Source of the DNA: Shewanella sp. MBTL60-112-B2
GTDB lineage: Bacteria; Pseudomonadota; Gammaproteobacteria; Enterobacterales; Shewanellaceae
Direction of reading: 5' to 3'
Assembly (NCBI RefSeq): GCF_019655055.1
Contig: NZ_BPFA01000004.1
Span: 143,835 to 207,834 of the forward strand
Length of the DNA: 64,000 bases
How positions within the stretch are numbered: position 1 is the stretch's first letter; every line of letters begins with the position of its first letter. The notes under the pieces were generated by a model. That model was given only the letters and a program-made list of their open reading frames with translations. It ran no database searches and was not told the origin of the DNA. Position numbers and translations under genes: made by a program. Shown piece by piece: positions 1 through 9,517 of this stretch.

Positions 1-248
1 GCTTCTTCGGGTGGATTGGTTAGCTCAATCTTAATGCCTCGCTCACGGCGTAAGACATTAATATTAAAGTCACTAAAGCGCTCAAAAAGTCCTTGAGCAT
101 TATCGCTTTTAAGACCCGATGCGAGTACGGCGAGTGAGCAGCTGCGGTAGAGCTGATAAAGCTCACTTTTGGCGTTCTGTTTAAGTCTATCAACTTCCAG
201 TTGCGAAAGTTGATCTAGGCTTCCTCTTGGGCTTATTTTTACTATCAT
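1..248 (-). CDS. ppnN: PpnN (YgdH) nucleotide 5'-monophosphate nucleosidase, N-terminal part
   Basis: This is the first 82 codons of a gene that runs off the left edge. The visible N-terminus ([20 protein letters not shown], then [38 protein letters not shown]) matches what I recall of E. coli YgdH/PpnN, which cleaves purine and pyrimidine nucleoside 5'-monophosphates to base plus ribose 5-phosphate and is stimulated by (p)ppGpp. The start ATG at 248-246 has a clear TAAGGAG Shine-Dalgarno about 5 nt upstream. The catalytic lysine-decarboxylase-like (LOG) fold is outside the window, so activity cannot be judged here. Confidence 0.85.
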   Translation of the reverse strand, partial: MIVKISPRGSLDQLSQLEVDRLKQNAKSELYQLYRSCSLAVLASGLKSDNAQGLFERFSDFNINVLRRERGIKIELTNPPEE

Positions 249-326
249 AGCAACTCCTTAAGCAGTGATTAGCAAGCTGTCCCTTATAAAAGAGAGTGGT
301 AACGGGTGTTATCACAAGGGGAGGAA

Positions 327-1883
327 CTAAAAGTCAATGATGACCCTATCTCTGCTTTCATTTTTGGCTTTATAAAGCGCTGCGTCGGCTCGGTCGAATG
401 TTTCTGCGATGAGCTCATTTTCGATAATTTGTGCAGCACCTATAGATACTGTAACTGTAATTCGCTGATTTTTAAACTTAAACGGTATACTTTTTACTTT
501 TTCTCTTACACGGTTTAGCAAAGAATGGATGTCACTCTCGGTAATATTAGGCAGCAAGAGTACAAATTCTTCACCGCCATAACGAGCGACAAACTCTGAC
601 TCCCGTAAGGCATTTTTCAGAGCCATTGCAATTACTTGCAGTGTTTTATCCCCAGTGCTGTGGCCAAAGCTGTCATTAATCGTTTTGAAGTGATCGATAT
701 CGGCGACTGCAACCCATAACGGCTGTTTAGTGCGCTTATAGTTGCGGTATTCAATATCCATTCGCTCTTCTAATGCACTACGATTTGGTAGCTGAGTTAA
801 TGAGTCTAATAGATTAAGCTTTTGCTGCTCAAATAAGCGTTCTTTGTACGATTCCGTTTCTTTTCCAAGAGCATTAAGTTCTTGGCGTAAGGACTCTACA
901 GATTGCTTTAACTGGGTTTGCTCTCTATTTTCAAGCAGCTCTTTTCGCCCTAGAGATTTTCGTAAAGAAGATAAATGCAGGGTGATTTGGTTTTTTAGCT
1001 CATCAAGATCATCGACTTCAATCACAGCTTCGCCAACGTTATCAACTTGGCAATTGATATCGCGATTGAGTTGTTTAGTTACTTGAAAATTCTTTACCGA
1101 GTGGCTGTAGCTATCGGTGACAACCTCTTGAACATTGCTCAGAGCATTGTTGAGTACGTATAGAAACTCTTGCGATGCGGTTTTTTCTCTAGCAATGTTT
1201 TCGAGTAGTAGAGTGAGCACCACTTGGTAAGCTTCAAGCAAAGTGTCCAGTTCAAACTCTTCGGTTAACGCTCTCTTTATTTCAGAGATCTGTTGTCGTT
1301 GCTCTTTTCTAAACTCTATTTCTGATAACAGTTGTGCAAGCTCATGAGCGGCTTGTCTATGACGAGGTAGAATCTCAAATTGTTCACCAAGGTTCAGTTT
1401 TTCTTTTAGGATTTCATCATAAAAGTTAACGACCTTCTCCACCTTCGGGATGTAATCCCAATGGGTATGAAACGGCTTAAGTAGATCTTTTTTAAAATAA
1501 GAAATTTCTAGCTTTAATTTACTCGGAAGCGAGTCAATACGCTGAATTTGGCTCACCATATTCGCTAATGATTGGCGGCTGTCTTCGAGCTGCAGCATTA
1601 CACGAGCATATTGCTGCTTAAGAATAGTATCGGCTTCATTAAGCGCCGGTAGTGAATCTTCAAATTGGTTAAATTTAGCTAATTTATGGCGCAATTTAGC
1701 GAGCTTATTATCAAGCTCTAAATTTTGGCCTTTACAGGCAAGGCTTAGTTGTCCAATAAATTGTATAAGGATATGCAGCTTTTCATTTTGCTCTTCGGTC
1801 ATCTCTTCTAACGCCTGTCTAGCAACAAATAGTTTTTGCTGTAACATGCTTAATTGAGACGTACTTATGGCGGCATCCTTCAT
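327..1883 (-). CDS. Cytoplasmic diguanylate cyclase with long N-terminal helical region
   Basis: A 518-residue protein with no signal peptide or membrane segment. Residues 1-350 are Leu/Glu/Gln-rich and look helical or coiled-coil; residues 355-518 are a GGDEF domain (DSLTQLPNR at 360-368, DIDHFKTIND, and RYGGEEF with GGEEF at 436-440). The active-site signature is intact, so it should make cyclic di-GMP from two GTP. The usual inhibitory RxxD site upstream of the signature reads RESE (427-430), so classical product inhibition may be weak or absent. The input signal is not recognisable. It lies downstream of a TPR/GGDEF-like gene on the same strand, with a gap of about 120 bases. Confidence 0.9.
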   Translation of the reverse strand: MKDAAISTSQLSMLQQKLFVARQALEEMTEEQNEKLHILIQFIGQLSLACKGQNLELDNKLAKLRHKLAKFNQFEDSLPALNEADTILKQQYARVMLQLEDSRQSLANMVSQIQRIDSLPSKLKLEISYFKKDLLKPFHTHWDYIPKVEKVVNFYDEILKEKLNLGEQFEILPRHRQAAHELAQLLSEIEFRKEQRQQISEIKRALTEEFELDTLLEAYQVVLTLLLENIAREKTASQEFLYVLNNALSNVQEVVTDSYSHSVKNFQVTKQLNRDINCQVDNVGEAVIEVDDLDELKNQITLHLSSLRKSLGRKELLENREQTQLKQSVESLRQELNALGKETESYKERLFEQQKLNLLDSLTQLPNRSALEERMDIEYRNYKRTKQPLWVAVADIDHFKTINDSFGHSTGDKTLQVIAMALKNALRESEFVARYGGEEFVLLLPNITESDIHSLLNRVREKVKSIPFKFKNQRITVTVSIGAAQIIENELIAETFDRADAALYKAKNESRDRVIIDF

Positions 1884-2003
1884 GTTTATTTGGGTTCCTA
1901 TAACTAGCGCTATTTAAAAATGAAGCTTAAATTTAATCACTTATCTTATCAGTAGTCTTCAAAATAGAGAAATTAACATCGGCATAAGCAGAGATTAAAA
2001 CGC

Positions 2004-4175
2004 CTATATGGCGATTTTGTCTTCATTGATATCGATGTTTTGATGACTCTTCCATCTTGGCCAAATGATATCTTGTTTATTGCCATTGGTTTCGACCTTA
2101 ATAATGCCGCGAACGATGCTCTTTTCGATGTTGAGGTACAGAGGTTTATTGAATATTCCAGCTGAAGCAAAATTGAGTGCTTTCATGGTGACAAAATAAT
2201 TTTGCTCGCTGCCTAATGTTCTCGCGGCGGATAACAACATCTGCAAGCTACCGAAGTGCTGAGCGGCGGATAATTTAATAGCAGAATCACCTAATAATGG
2301 TAGCTGTAATACTCCCAAATGAAGGCTTGTTTTCCCATATTGGTCACCAATAACATCCGTTAGCATTGCGAGCAGCTCGTTAGGGGCTATCAAGGAGTCA
2401 AAACTGAGTAAGAATACCCCTGGTCGGATAATGTATGGCTGGCAGTTTAGTGCATTGCTGATTGCTAATGCTTGCTGGGTATTCATATCTGAATTGCATT
2501 GAAAGCCCTGAACTAGATCGAAATCGAGTTGATCAGAAAGTGAAATCAATGCCAATGTTTTTATTGGTTTATTATGCCGAGCAAAATCTAGCTTGAAGGC
2601 CAAATAACCAGGGAGTCCAGTAAAGGGGTCGAGGTTCTGAGATTTACTTAGATTAGCATTAACTTCGCTGAACTTGCTCTTAAGGCGCCATTGCTTAATC
2701 AAAAGCAGCAGCGTCAGGCATAAGGTGAATATGCAAAATATACTGACTAACCGAGTGATATCAAGTTGTGCAATTTTTGCCTGTAACTCATTTTGGCTCT
2801 GGTTTAATTTGAGCTTAAGTTTTTGCTCAATGACTTGAGACTGGGGCTCTATTTCTATCGACGGCTGCTTAGTTTGGTTATCCAACTTGTTTAGTCTATG
2901 AAGGCTGTTGTAGGCATCTTTATAGCGGCCAAGGTTTTCGAAGGCATAGATTTGTCTGGTTAATGCCTCTTTTAACTCTGGATTTAACTGTTTTGACTCG
3001 GCAATCGCAATCGCTTTTGTGGCGTAATTAAGTGATTTATTCCAGTCGCTTGTGCTTGCTGTCACTTCGGCAATGAGTAAGTCGTTATAAACTAAATAGT
3101 GGTCGCTATTCTTGGATGTGAAAATTTTATTAGCTCGTTCTAAGTTAATTAGTGAGCTCTGAAGATCATCAACTTTAAAGTAGGCTTCGCCTAGATTATG
3201 CAGGTTAAGAGCTAAGCCAATGTAGTTACCTAGCCTTGATTCAATTTGTTGTGAATTCAAGTGATAATCAATCGACTTGTACCATTGTCCTTGTTGGGCA
3301 TAAATCATGGCAATGACTGTCATCGCTGATGATACATAGTTGTCGTTGCCAAGTTGACCAAAAGCGTCTGCGGCATTATGAGCCGATTGAAGTGCTTCAT
3401 CCCAAGATCCTATATCGCGATAGACCCTCGCAAGCTGAAGCTCTATATGGGCATTTTGGGAAGGGTTGGTTTCAGTTCTGGTGTATTTTACCGCCTCAGT
3501 GTAATGAGAGAGCGACTTACCGAGTTGCTGTTGTCGGTAATAATATTTACCCAATATGGATTCAGCATGGGCGAGTAAATAATCACTATTGAGCTGCCTT
3601 GAGAGTGTTGAGAGTTTGCTTAAGTGCTGCAAAGCGATAACTTCTTTACGCAAAATCATATGCATGACACTAAGGTGTTCTTGCAATGTGTAGAATAGAA
3701 CGCGATCTCTCTGAAGGCTGGAGTGCTCAAGCAGTGCAACGGCTTGCTGATAGTATTCGATAGCAGCGAGGTAGTCTTGTTGGCTTTTTCCTGCGTAGCG
3801 CCCTTTGAGCATTAACAAATAACTTTTGTCGAATGCACTGTGACTAATATGCTCAAGTTGATCAATGAGGCGCTTAGCTGCGATATAGCGGTCTTTATCT
3901 TTATTATAAAGCTCCATTTTTAAGCGAGCTGAAAGTTGAATGTCACGCTTTAACTCTGTGCTTGCACGTTGCTGCAATTGACTAAACTCTGTGAACATTT
4001 CTGCAGAGGTTAATAGAGGTAAGGCAGGAAGTGTTTTCGCTAATGATTGCTCAAGCGCCAGCGGTGCTTCTCTTAACAGCACTTCTGTTAGCACTTCATC
4101 TCTTGGGGCTGCATAAGCATAGCTGGCAGTGTGTGATAAAAATATTAAGGATACTAGGGTAATTAAAATTCGCAT
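2004..4175 (-). CDS. Periplasmic TPR sensor with degenerate GGDEF domain
   Basis: About 723 residues. A signal peptide (MRILITLVSLIFLSHTASYAYAA) is followed by TPR-like helical repeats (about 120-430), one membrane helix near 474-494, and a cytoplasmic domain that starts like a GGDEF domain (DPFTGLPGY, about 517). Where GGDEF should be, the sequence is IIRPGVFLLSF (about 583-593), so the cyclase signature is lost and it is probably not catalytic. The ATG at 4175 is preferred over an in-frame TTG three bases earlier. It may bind a signal in the periplasm and act as a receptor or partner of the neighbouring cyclase; that is inference. Confidence 0.8.
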   Translation of the reverse strand: MRILITLVSLIFLSHTASYAYAAPRDEVLTEVLLREAPLALEQSLAKTLPALPLLTSAEMFTEFSQLQQRASTELKRDIQLSARLKMELYNKDKDRYIAAKRLIDQLEHISHSAFDKSYLLMLKGRYAGKSQQDYLAAIEYYQQAVALLEHSSLQRDRVLFYTLQEHLSVMHMILRKEVIALQHLSKLSTLSRQLNSDYLLAHAESILGKYYYRQQQLGKSLSHYTEAVKYTRTETNPSQNAHIELQLARVYRDIGSWDEALQSAHNAADAFGQLGNDNYVSSAMTVIAMIYAQQGQWYKSIDYHLNSQQIESRLGNYIGLALNLHNLGEAYFKVDDLQSSLINLERANKIFTSKNSDHYLVYNDLLIAEVTASTSDWNKSLNYATKAIAIAESKQLNPELKEALTRQIYAFENLGRYKDAYNSLHRLNKLDNQTKQPSIEIEPQSQVIEQKLKLKLNQSQNELQAKIAQLDITRLVSIFCIFTLCLTLLLLIKQWRLKSKFSEVNANLSKSQNLDPFTGLPGYLAFKLDFARHNKPIKTLALISLSDQLDFDLVQGFQCNSDMNTQQALAISNALNCQPYIIRPGVFLLSFDSLIAPNELLAMLTDVIGDQYGKTSLHLGVLQLPLLGDSAIKLSAAQHFGSLQMLLSAARTLGSEQNYFVTMKALNFASAGIFNKPLYLNIEKSIVRGIIKVETNGNKQDIIWPRWKSHQNIDINEDKIAI

Positions 4176-4302
4176 CAAAAGGCCATTCCTTGCGCCTAGA
4201 TGTTAAATTAAGCGCTTGATTTTTGTTATTCTTTGGCTTGATTGAGTCTTGTGTTATATTTTTTCGGCTCAATTAGAATAATAATAACAGAAGGATGTGA
4301 GA

Positions 4303-6099
4303 GTGAAACCTGTAGTTGCCTTAATCTTAACTTTTGGGGCGTTAGCCAGTACTAACGCTATTGCCAATGTAAACTACCAGATCGACTTAACTAGCCCTGA
4401 ACATCATTTGGCGAAGGTGGAAGTCGTTTTTCCTGAGACACAGTCAAAATCATTAGTGGTTAACTTACCAGTATGGCGAACGGGTAAGTACCAAGTGCTG
4501 CCATTGGCGGACGCTGTTAGAACCTTTACGGCTACTGACGATAACGGCGCAGTATTACCTTGGACAAGGACCGCAAGTGGTGAGTGGACCGTTGCGTTAA
4601 CTGAGCCAACAAGCGTAACTGTTAGCTATCAACTTTATGCCAATAAATTAGGCCAGAGGGTAAATCATATTGATGCATCCCATGCTTTTTTAGACGCCAG
4701 CGGTACTTTTGTCTATAGCCCTGAGTTTAGGAATGAAGCTTTAACGGTTTCCTTAGATGTACCAAGTGACTGGAATAGTTACTCGGGTATGGACAGTGGC
4801 GATGAAGCACACTCTTTCACTGCAGATAATTACGATATTTTAGTCGACTCCCCAATTGAAACCGGGATCAGCGAGCACCGCGCATTTAGTGCCGACGGTA
4901 GAGCCTATGAACTCGTTGTTTGGGGGGAGGGTAACTACGATATCGACAAGATGGTTAACGACTTAAGCAAGCTTAGCGGCCAGGCCGAGGTCATTTGGGA
5001 TGATTATCCGTTTGAGCGCTATGTTTATATGGTTCACGCTACAAGTGGAGCCCGCGGTGCAACAGAGCATCTGAACTCAACTATTATTCAGCGGCCACGT
5101 TTCAGCTATCGAGATCGCAAAGATTATTTAGGATTTATTAAAACGGCTTCTCACGAGTTTATTCATACTTGGAATGTTAAGGCATATCGCCCAGACGGTT
5201 TAGTCCCTTATAACTATCAAGATGAAGAGATCACGGAGCTACTTTGGATTGCCGAAGGCTCAACCAGTTACTTCCAAAGCCAGTTATTGTTACGTGCAGA
5301 TGTAATGACTCCAAAAGAGTTTTTGGAAGATTTAGCCAAGCGAGTGGCACAGAGTGAACAAACTCCAGGCCGAGAAATACAATCAATTGCCGATGCCAGT
5401 GCTAATCAGTGGGCAAGTAGTGGTGGTGATTACGCGGTTAATCACAGCACTAATATCTATTCAGAAGGTTATTTAACGTCATTAGCGTTAGATTTTTCGC
5501 TACTTGAAGAAACCAAACTTAAGCGCTCATATCGTGATGTGCACCGTCAGCTTTACAATGAGCACCGCATTCCGACGGGCTATACCATTGCTGATGTGAA
5601 GCAGATTTTAAATACTGTAGCCGGAACTAGCTATGAAAGCTGGTGGCAGCAATATGTGAACTCACCAGTCAGTTTAGACTTTGACGCACTACTCGGTCTG
5701 GCTGGTTTAAAAACCAGTTATGGTAAAGACGCTAAAATAGAGCCTTTTGCTGGGGTAACCTTGAAGTCGGGTACCTTGGTGTTATCGCAGGTGCTGCGTA
5801 ATGGTCCGGCTTGGAATGCGGGCATCGTACTTGGCGACGAGATTGTGGCGGTTAACGGCCTTAAGGTGACAGCGACAGGCTTTGAGTCACGCATTAAAGA
5901 TTTTAACGCCGAAGACACAATTAAAGTGACGTTATTTAGTAATGACAGGTTGAAAGAAGTCGAGCTTACACTCGGTGAGAAGCAAAGTGGTAAGTTGACA
6001 ATCACCAGTGTCGATAAGCCTAGTCGCTCACAAAAAGCCTTTTTTGAGGCGTGGCTGGGTGTCGACTGGCCGTTTGATAAACAAGGTCAGCTAAAATAA
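4303..6099 (+). CDS. Secreted M61 glycyl aminopeptidase-type metalloprotease with PDZ domain
   Basis: About 598 residues with a signal peptide (VVALILTFGALASTNAIA). Near residue 284 it carries the zinc motif HEFIH inside SHEFIHTWNVK, with a downstream WIAEG glutamate as probable third ligand, as in M61 peptidases of the glycyl aminopeptidase/tricorn-interacting type. The C-terminal part (SQVLRNGPAWNAGIVLGDEI) is a PDZ domain. There is no ATG start: GTG codons lie at 4297 and 4303, and the AGAAGGA Shine-Dalgarno at 4289-4295 is correctly spaced only for the second. It is transcribed alone and ends at a bidirectional terminator shared with rdgC. Confidence 0.88.
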   Translation: MKPVVALILTFGALASTNAIANVNYQIDLTSPEHHLAKVEVVFPETQSKSLVVNLPVWRTGKYQVLPLADAVRTFTATDDNGAVLPWTRTASGEWTVALTEPTSVTVSYQLYANKLGQRVNHIDASHAFLDASGTFVYSPEFRNEALTVSLDVPSDWNSYSGMDSGDEAHSFTADNYDILVDSPIETGISEHRAFSADGRAYELVVWGEGNYDIDKMVNDLSKLSGQAEVIWDDYPFERYVYMVHATSGARGATEHLNSTIIQRPRFSYRDRKDYLGFIKTASHEFIHTWNVKAYRPDGLVPYNYQDEEITELLWIAEGSTSYFQSQLLLRADVMTPKEFLEDLAKRVAQSEQTPGREIQSIADASANQWASSGGDYAVNHSTNIYSEGYLTSLALDFSLLEETKLKRSYRDVHRQLYNEHRIPTGYTIADVKQILNTVAGTSYESWWQQYVNSPVSLDFDALLGLAGLKTSYGKDAKIEPFAGVTLKSGTLVLSQVLRNGPAWNAGIVLGDEIVAVNGLKVTATGFESRIKDFNAEDTIKVTLFSNDRLKEVELTLGEKQSGKLTITSVDKPSRSQKAFFEAWLGVDWPFDKQGQLK

Positions 6100-6115
6100 A
6101 TCAGACTTAAACAAC

Positions 6116-6141
6116 AAAAAAGGCGCCATCAGGCGCCTTTT
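6116..6141. terminator. Bidirectional intrinsic terminator (M61 peptidase / rdgC)
   Basis: A perfect 7-bp stem AGGCGCC/GGCGCCT with a 4-nt loop, preceded by five A and followed by four T, lies between the convergent M61 peptidase and rdgC genes and can serve both. Confidence 0.9.
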
Positions 6142-6164
6142 AATTAACTCGCATCTACGGCTAA

Positions 6165-7076
6165 TTAGATACTGTCTTCTAGACCGCCAAGGGCTTCAAC
6201 TGTTGCATTGATAAGTGCGATAAGCTCGCTGCTCATCAAGGCAAAGTCTGCATCAAGTCTTGCCATTGGGTCATCATTACCTAAATCGTCATTGCCAGCT
6301 CTAAATTCTTCTGAGAACTTAAGACGCTTAATCGCGGCATCTGATTGCAGTAAGAATGCAATTGATTGACCAAAGTGAAGCGCAAGTTTATGAACTTGTT
6401 TACCCACTTCGATATGCGCTAGTACTTCATCTTCGCTCAAGTCTTGCTGCTTAAAGCGAACAATGCCGCCTTCATCAGAGTCACTCTTTAGCTCGGCTTC
6501 ATCTTGCATTTCAAAAGCTGCAGGGGTTTTACCTTCTTTTAACCACTCAGTTAACTGAGTTTCAATTGGCGTTTTAAAGCTCATAGGAATGATTGGCAAG
6601 GTGCCAATAGCTTTACGCAATAATGCCATTAGCTCTTCAGATTTCGCAGCGCTAGAACTGTCAACAAGTATCATTTGGATTTCAGGTAAAATCAGTGCAC
6701 GAATCTGGCTACGACGAGAAAAAGCACGCGGTAATAAGGTCGTCGTGATCTCATCTTTCATCGCATCTTTTTCTTTCTTAGCAAGTTTGCGATTTTCTTC
6801 AGCTTCAATTTGGCTGACTTTTTCTTCAAGTGCTTCTTTGATCACTTGAGACGGTAAAATCTTTTCTTCTTTTGTGGCGCAGATAAGGTGTCTGTCACCA
6901 GCAGTGTGGATCAGGGTTTCGCCATGCTTACCCATTGCTTTAGAGAATCCAAATTTGCTGATGTCTTGGCTTGAGCAAGGAGAGAAGGTGAAGTCTTCCA
7001 GTGATTTTTCTAGTGAATCAGGGTCAACAGAGAAAGGCTTGTTAAAGCGGTATACAGTTAGATTTTTAAACCACAT
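6165..7076 (-). CDS. rdgC: RdgC recombination-associated protein
   Basis: About 303 residues, the usual RdgC length, beginning [15 protein letters not shown] as in family members. RdgC forms a ring-shaped dimer that binds double-stranded DNA without sequence preference and restrains RecA-dependent recombination. The open frame extends 14 codons further upstream, but those residues ([14 protein letters not shown]) are not family-like, so the start is taken at 7076. The Shine-Dalgarno there is weak. The gene is monocistronic and convergent with the M61 peptidase. Confidence 0.93.
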   Translation of the reverse strand: MWFKNLTVYRFNKPFSVDPDSLEKSLEDFTFSPCSSQDISKFGFSKAMGKHGETLIHTAGDRHLICATKEEKILPSQVIKEALEEKVSQIEAEENRKLAKKEKDAMKDEITTTLLPRAFSRRSQIRALILPEIQMILVDSSSAAKSEELMALLRKAIGTLPIIPMSFKTPIETQLTEWLKEGKTPAAFEMQDEAELKSDSDEGGIVRFKQQDLSEDEVLAHIEVGKQVHKLALHFGQSIAFLLQSDAAIKRLKFSEEFRAGNDDLGNDDPMARLDADFALMSSELIALINATVEALGGLEDSI

Positions 7077-7165
7077 AGATAAGTGCTCAATCAAAATTAA
7101 AGCCGCAGTGTAAGCCATTGTCCGGTTCGGGTAAACCGCCTCATTGACATCTTAGATCTTCGCTA

Positions 7166-7190
7166 TGTGACATTTCATTAAAGTGTCACA
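7166..7190 (+). promoter_or_regulatory. Pho-box-like site and inverted repeat upstream of the porin
   Basis: TGTGACA and TGTCACA form an inverted repeat across 7166-7190. Read as a PhoB site, 7172-7189 is ATTTCAT-TAAA-GTGTCAC, two 7-mers 11 bp apart; the second half equals the second half of the strong Pho box before pstS in this window and the first half matches 5 of 7 consensus bases. It lies about 180 bases upstream of the porin start, next to phoBR. The half-site spacing is too wide for CRP. Confidence 0.5.
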
Positions 7191-7365
7191 TTTCTTACGC
7201 TTTCTCTAAAAGCCTTGCTAGCTCTGGGTTAGCGAAAACCTGTTACCGAATATTTAATAGATTTGCGGTTATTTACCTTTTACTGAAATAAAAGTGCAAC
7301 AAATCATCTTCATTATGACGCTCGTCCAAACCAATAACCAAGACGAATAACGTCAAAAGGATTAA

Positions 7366-8316
7366 ATGATGAACGTTTTCTGTAAAACTCTACTGGCTTC
7401 TGCTGTTGCAACCGCAACTATGTCTTCTGCTTTCGCGGCTGACCCACTAACAGTTTACGGCAAGCTTAATGTGACTGCTCAGTCAAATGACGTAAATGAT
7501 AAATCAACAACAACGATTCAATCTAATGCTTCTCGTTTTGGTGTTAAAGGTGCTTTCGAGTTAAGCAACTCGTTAGAAGCGTTTTACACGGTTGAATATG
7601 AAGTTGATACTGGCGATAGTGACAAGGAAAACTTTAAGGCGCGTAACCAGTTCGTAGGTCTTAAAGGTAACTTTGGTGCGTTTTCTGTAGGTCGTAACGA
7701 CACTATGCTAAAAGTTTCACAAGGTAAAGTTGACCAGTTCAACGACCTGTCTGGTGATTTGAAGAACTTGTTCAAGGGTGAAAACCGTATTGAGCAAACA
7801 GCAACTTATATCACACCATCTTTCAGTGGCTTCAAAGTCGGTGTGACGTATGCGGCTGAAGGCGCTAGCTCACAATATGCACAAGATGGTTTCAGTGTTG
7901 CAGCTATGTACGGTGATGCAAAACTTAAGAAGTCACCAATCTATGCATCGGTTGCTTATGATTCAGATGTAAAAGGCTATGAAGTTGCACGTGCAACCGT
8001 ACAAGGTAAGATTGCAGGTCTTAAGTTAGGTGCGATGTACCAGCAGCAAGAAGAAACTTACGGAAAAGACGGCGTTGCAACAGTAGGCGCTGAAAGCAAG
8101 ACTGGCTACCTATTAAGTGCTGCTTATCAAATTGAAGCTATTGTACTTAAAGCGCAGTATCAAGATATGGAAGACAAAGGCGATTCTTGGTCTTTAGGTG
8201 GTGACTATAAGCTAGGTAAGCCAACTAAATTGTTCGCTTTCTACACAAACCGCTCATACGAGAAAGTTGAAAATGACGACAGCTACTTCGGTATCGGTCT
8301 AGAGCATAAGTTCTAA
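7366..8316 (+). CDS. Outer-membrane general porin (trimeric, OmpC/PhoE type)
   Basis: About 316 residues with a signal peptide (MNVFCKTLLASAVATATMSSAFA) followed by DPLTVYGKLNVTAQ and alternating beta-strands ending in the C-terminal aromatic signature GIGLEHKF, as in 16-strand gammaproteobacterial porins. Two ATG codons occur in tandem at 7366 and 7369; the AAAAGGA ribosome site at 7355-7361 better fits the second. The location beside phoB-phoR and an upstream Pho-box-like site suggest a phosphate-starvation (PhoE-like) role; this is inference. The start region (AATGATGAAC) is complementary to the seed of the fifth small RNA described at 16.8 kb. Confidence 0.9.
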   Translation: MMNVFCKTLLASAVATATMSSAFAADPLTVYGKLNVTAQSNDVNDKSTTTIQSNASRFGVKGAFELSNSLEAFYTVEYEVDTGDSDKENFKARNQFVGLKGNFGAFSVGRNDTMLKVSQGKVDQFNDLSGDLKNLFKGENRIEQTATYITPSFSGFKVGVTYAAEGASSQYAQDGFSVAAMYGDAKLKKSPIYASVAYDSDVKGYEVARATVQGKIAGLKLGAMYQQQEETYGKDGVATVGAESKTGYLLSAAYQIEAIVLKAQYQDMEDKGDSWSLGGDYKLGKPTKLFAFYTNRSYEKVENDDSYFGIGLEHKF

Positions 8317-8338
8317 ATTGGCTTTGCCATATTGATAT

Positions 8339-8361
8339 AAAAGGGCCTAGGGCCCTTTTTT
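8339..8361 (+). terminator. Intrinsic terminator after the porin
   Basis: AAGGGCC and GGCCCTT form a 7-bp stem around a TAG loop, followed by a T tract, 23 bases after the porin stop codon. Confidence 0.9.
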
Positions 8362-8679
8362 GTTGGATTAAAAGAAGTGTTTTCAGCTTCGAGCTAAGGC
8401 TTGAGTCTCTGAATAAAGGTTCATTATTACGGCTATTGCAGCCTCTTTTACAGTGTCGCCTTAGGTTTAAATATAGGGCACAGAAGTTCCTCAATGATGG
8501 CTTTATTCGTGGGCAGAAGGGCGGTCTTGCTTTTAAACCTGTTTTCCTTTTATCCGTTATACCTTCAGTGAAGGGGGCGCTATCACTCAAGAGTGTGGTT
8601 AGCGAGTTAACTAAATGGATATAAGCTAAAAATAATATTTATGACAAAAATATCGCTTAATATGGCAAAATATATTGGT

Positions 8680-8708
8680 GTTTAATATTAATGTCATAAA
8701 AGTGACCA
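8680..8708 (+). promoter_or_regulatory. Weak Pho-box-like repeats upstream of phoB
   Basis: ATGTCAT at 8691-8697 is flanked at 11-bp steps by GTTTAAT (8680-8686) and GTGACCA (8702-8708), each a poor match to the CTGTCAT half-site. PhoB autoregulation is well known in other bacteria, but the match here is only suggestive. Confidence 0.35.
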
Positions 8709-8747
8709 ATAATACCATCGTAGAAATTCACTGATAGAAGATCGATT

Positions 8748-9437
8748 ATGACTGCAAGGATTTTGATAGTTGAAGATGAGTTAGCCATCCGAGAGATGTT
8801 AACTTTTGTTTTGGAACAGCATGGTTACACCACTGTGGCTGCCGAGGATTACGACTCAGCACTCGATATGTTAACTGAGCCATACCCTGATCTTGTTTTA
8901 CTCGATTGGATGTTCCCTGGTGGTAGCGGTATTCAGTTAGCTAAGCGCTTACGCCAAGACGAATTCACTCGTCATATTCCAATTATCATGTTGACTGCAC
9001 GTGGTGAAGAGGAAGATAAGGTTCGCGGACTAGAAGTTGGTGCCGATGACTTTATTACTAAGCCTTTCTCTCCTAAAGAGCTGGTGGCGCGAATTAAAGC
9101 CGTTATGCGTCGCAGTGCACCGACTTGTCTAGAAGATCCTATCGATGTTCAAGGCCTGCAATTGGATCCTGTTAGCCATCGAGTCACAGTGGGTGAAGAA
9201 GTGCTGGATATGGGGCCGACTGAGTTTCGCTTACTGCATTTCTTTATGACTCATCAAGAACGTGTTTATAGCCGTGAGCAGTTACTTGATAATGTCTGGG
9301 GGACCAATGTGTATGTTGAAGATCGAACCGTAGACGTGCATATTAGACGCTTAAGAAAGGCAGTGACTAATTCAGGGCATGATCGCCTGATCCAAACTGT
9401 ACGTGGTGCTGGCTATCGTTTTTCAACCCGCCTCTAG
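8748..9437 (+). CDS. phoB: Phosphate regulon response regulator PhoB
   Basis: 229 residues: a receiver domain with phospho-acceptor D53 ([13 protein letters not shown]), conserved T/K of IIMLTAR and FITKPF, then an OmpR-type winged helix ([22 protein letters not shown]). PhoB is phosphorylated by PhoR at low phosphate and binds Pho boxes to activate pst, porin and scavenging genes. It is followed after 80 bases by phoR in the same direction, then pstS, an arrangement typical of Shewanella. Length and signature residues are all as expected. Confidence 0.96.
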   Translation: MTARILIVEDELAIREMLTFVLEQHGYTTVAAEDYDSALDMLTEPYPDLVLLDWMFPGGSGIQLAKRLRQDEFTRHIPIIMLTARGEEEDKVRGLEVGADDFITKPFSPKELVARIKAVMRRSAPTCLEDPIDVQGLQLDPVSHRVTVGEEVLDMGPTEFRLLHFFMTHQERVYSREQLLDNVWGTNVYVEDRTVDVHIRRLRKAVTNSGHDRLIQTVRGAGYRFSTRL

Positions 9438-9517
9438 TTTAGACCTTTATAGGTGCAAGGTGACTTTTGAGTTATCTTGTGCCGAGTTCTCCCATATGGC
9501 CGATATATTGGTAAAAT

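Noticed and set aside
7166..7190. CRP site before the porin
   Set aside because: The inverted halves are 11 bases apart, whereas CRP needs TGTGA-N6-TCACA.
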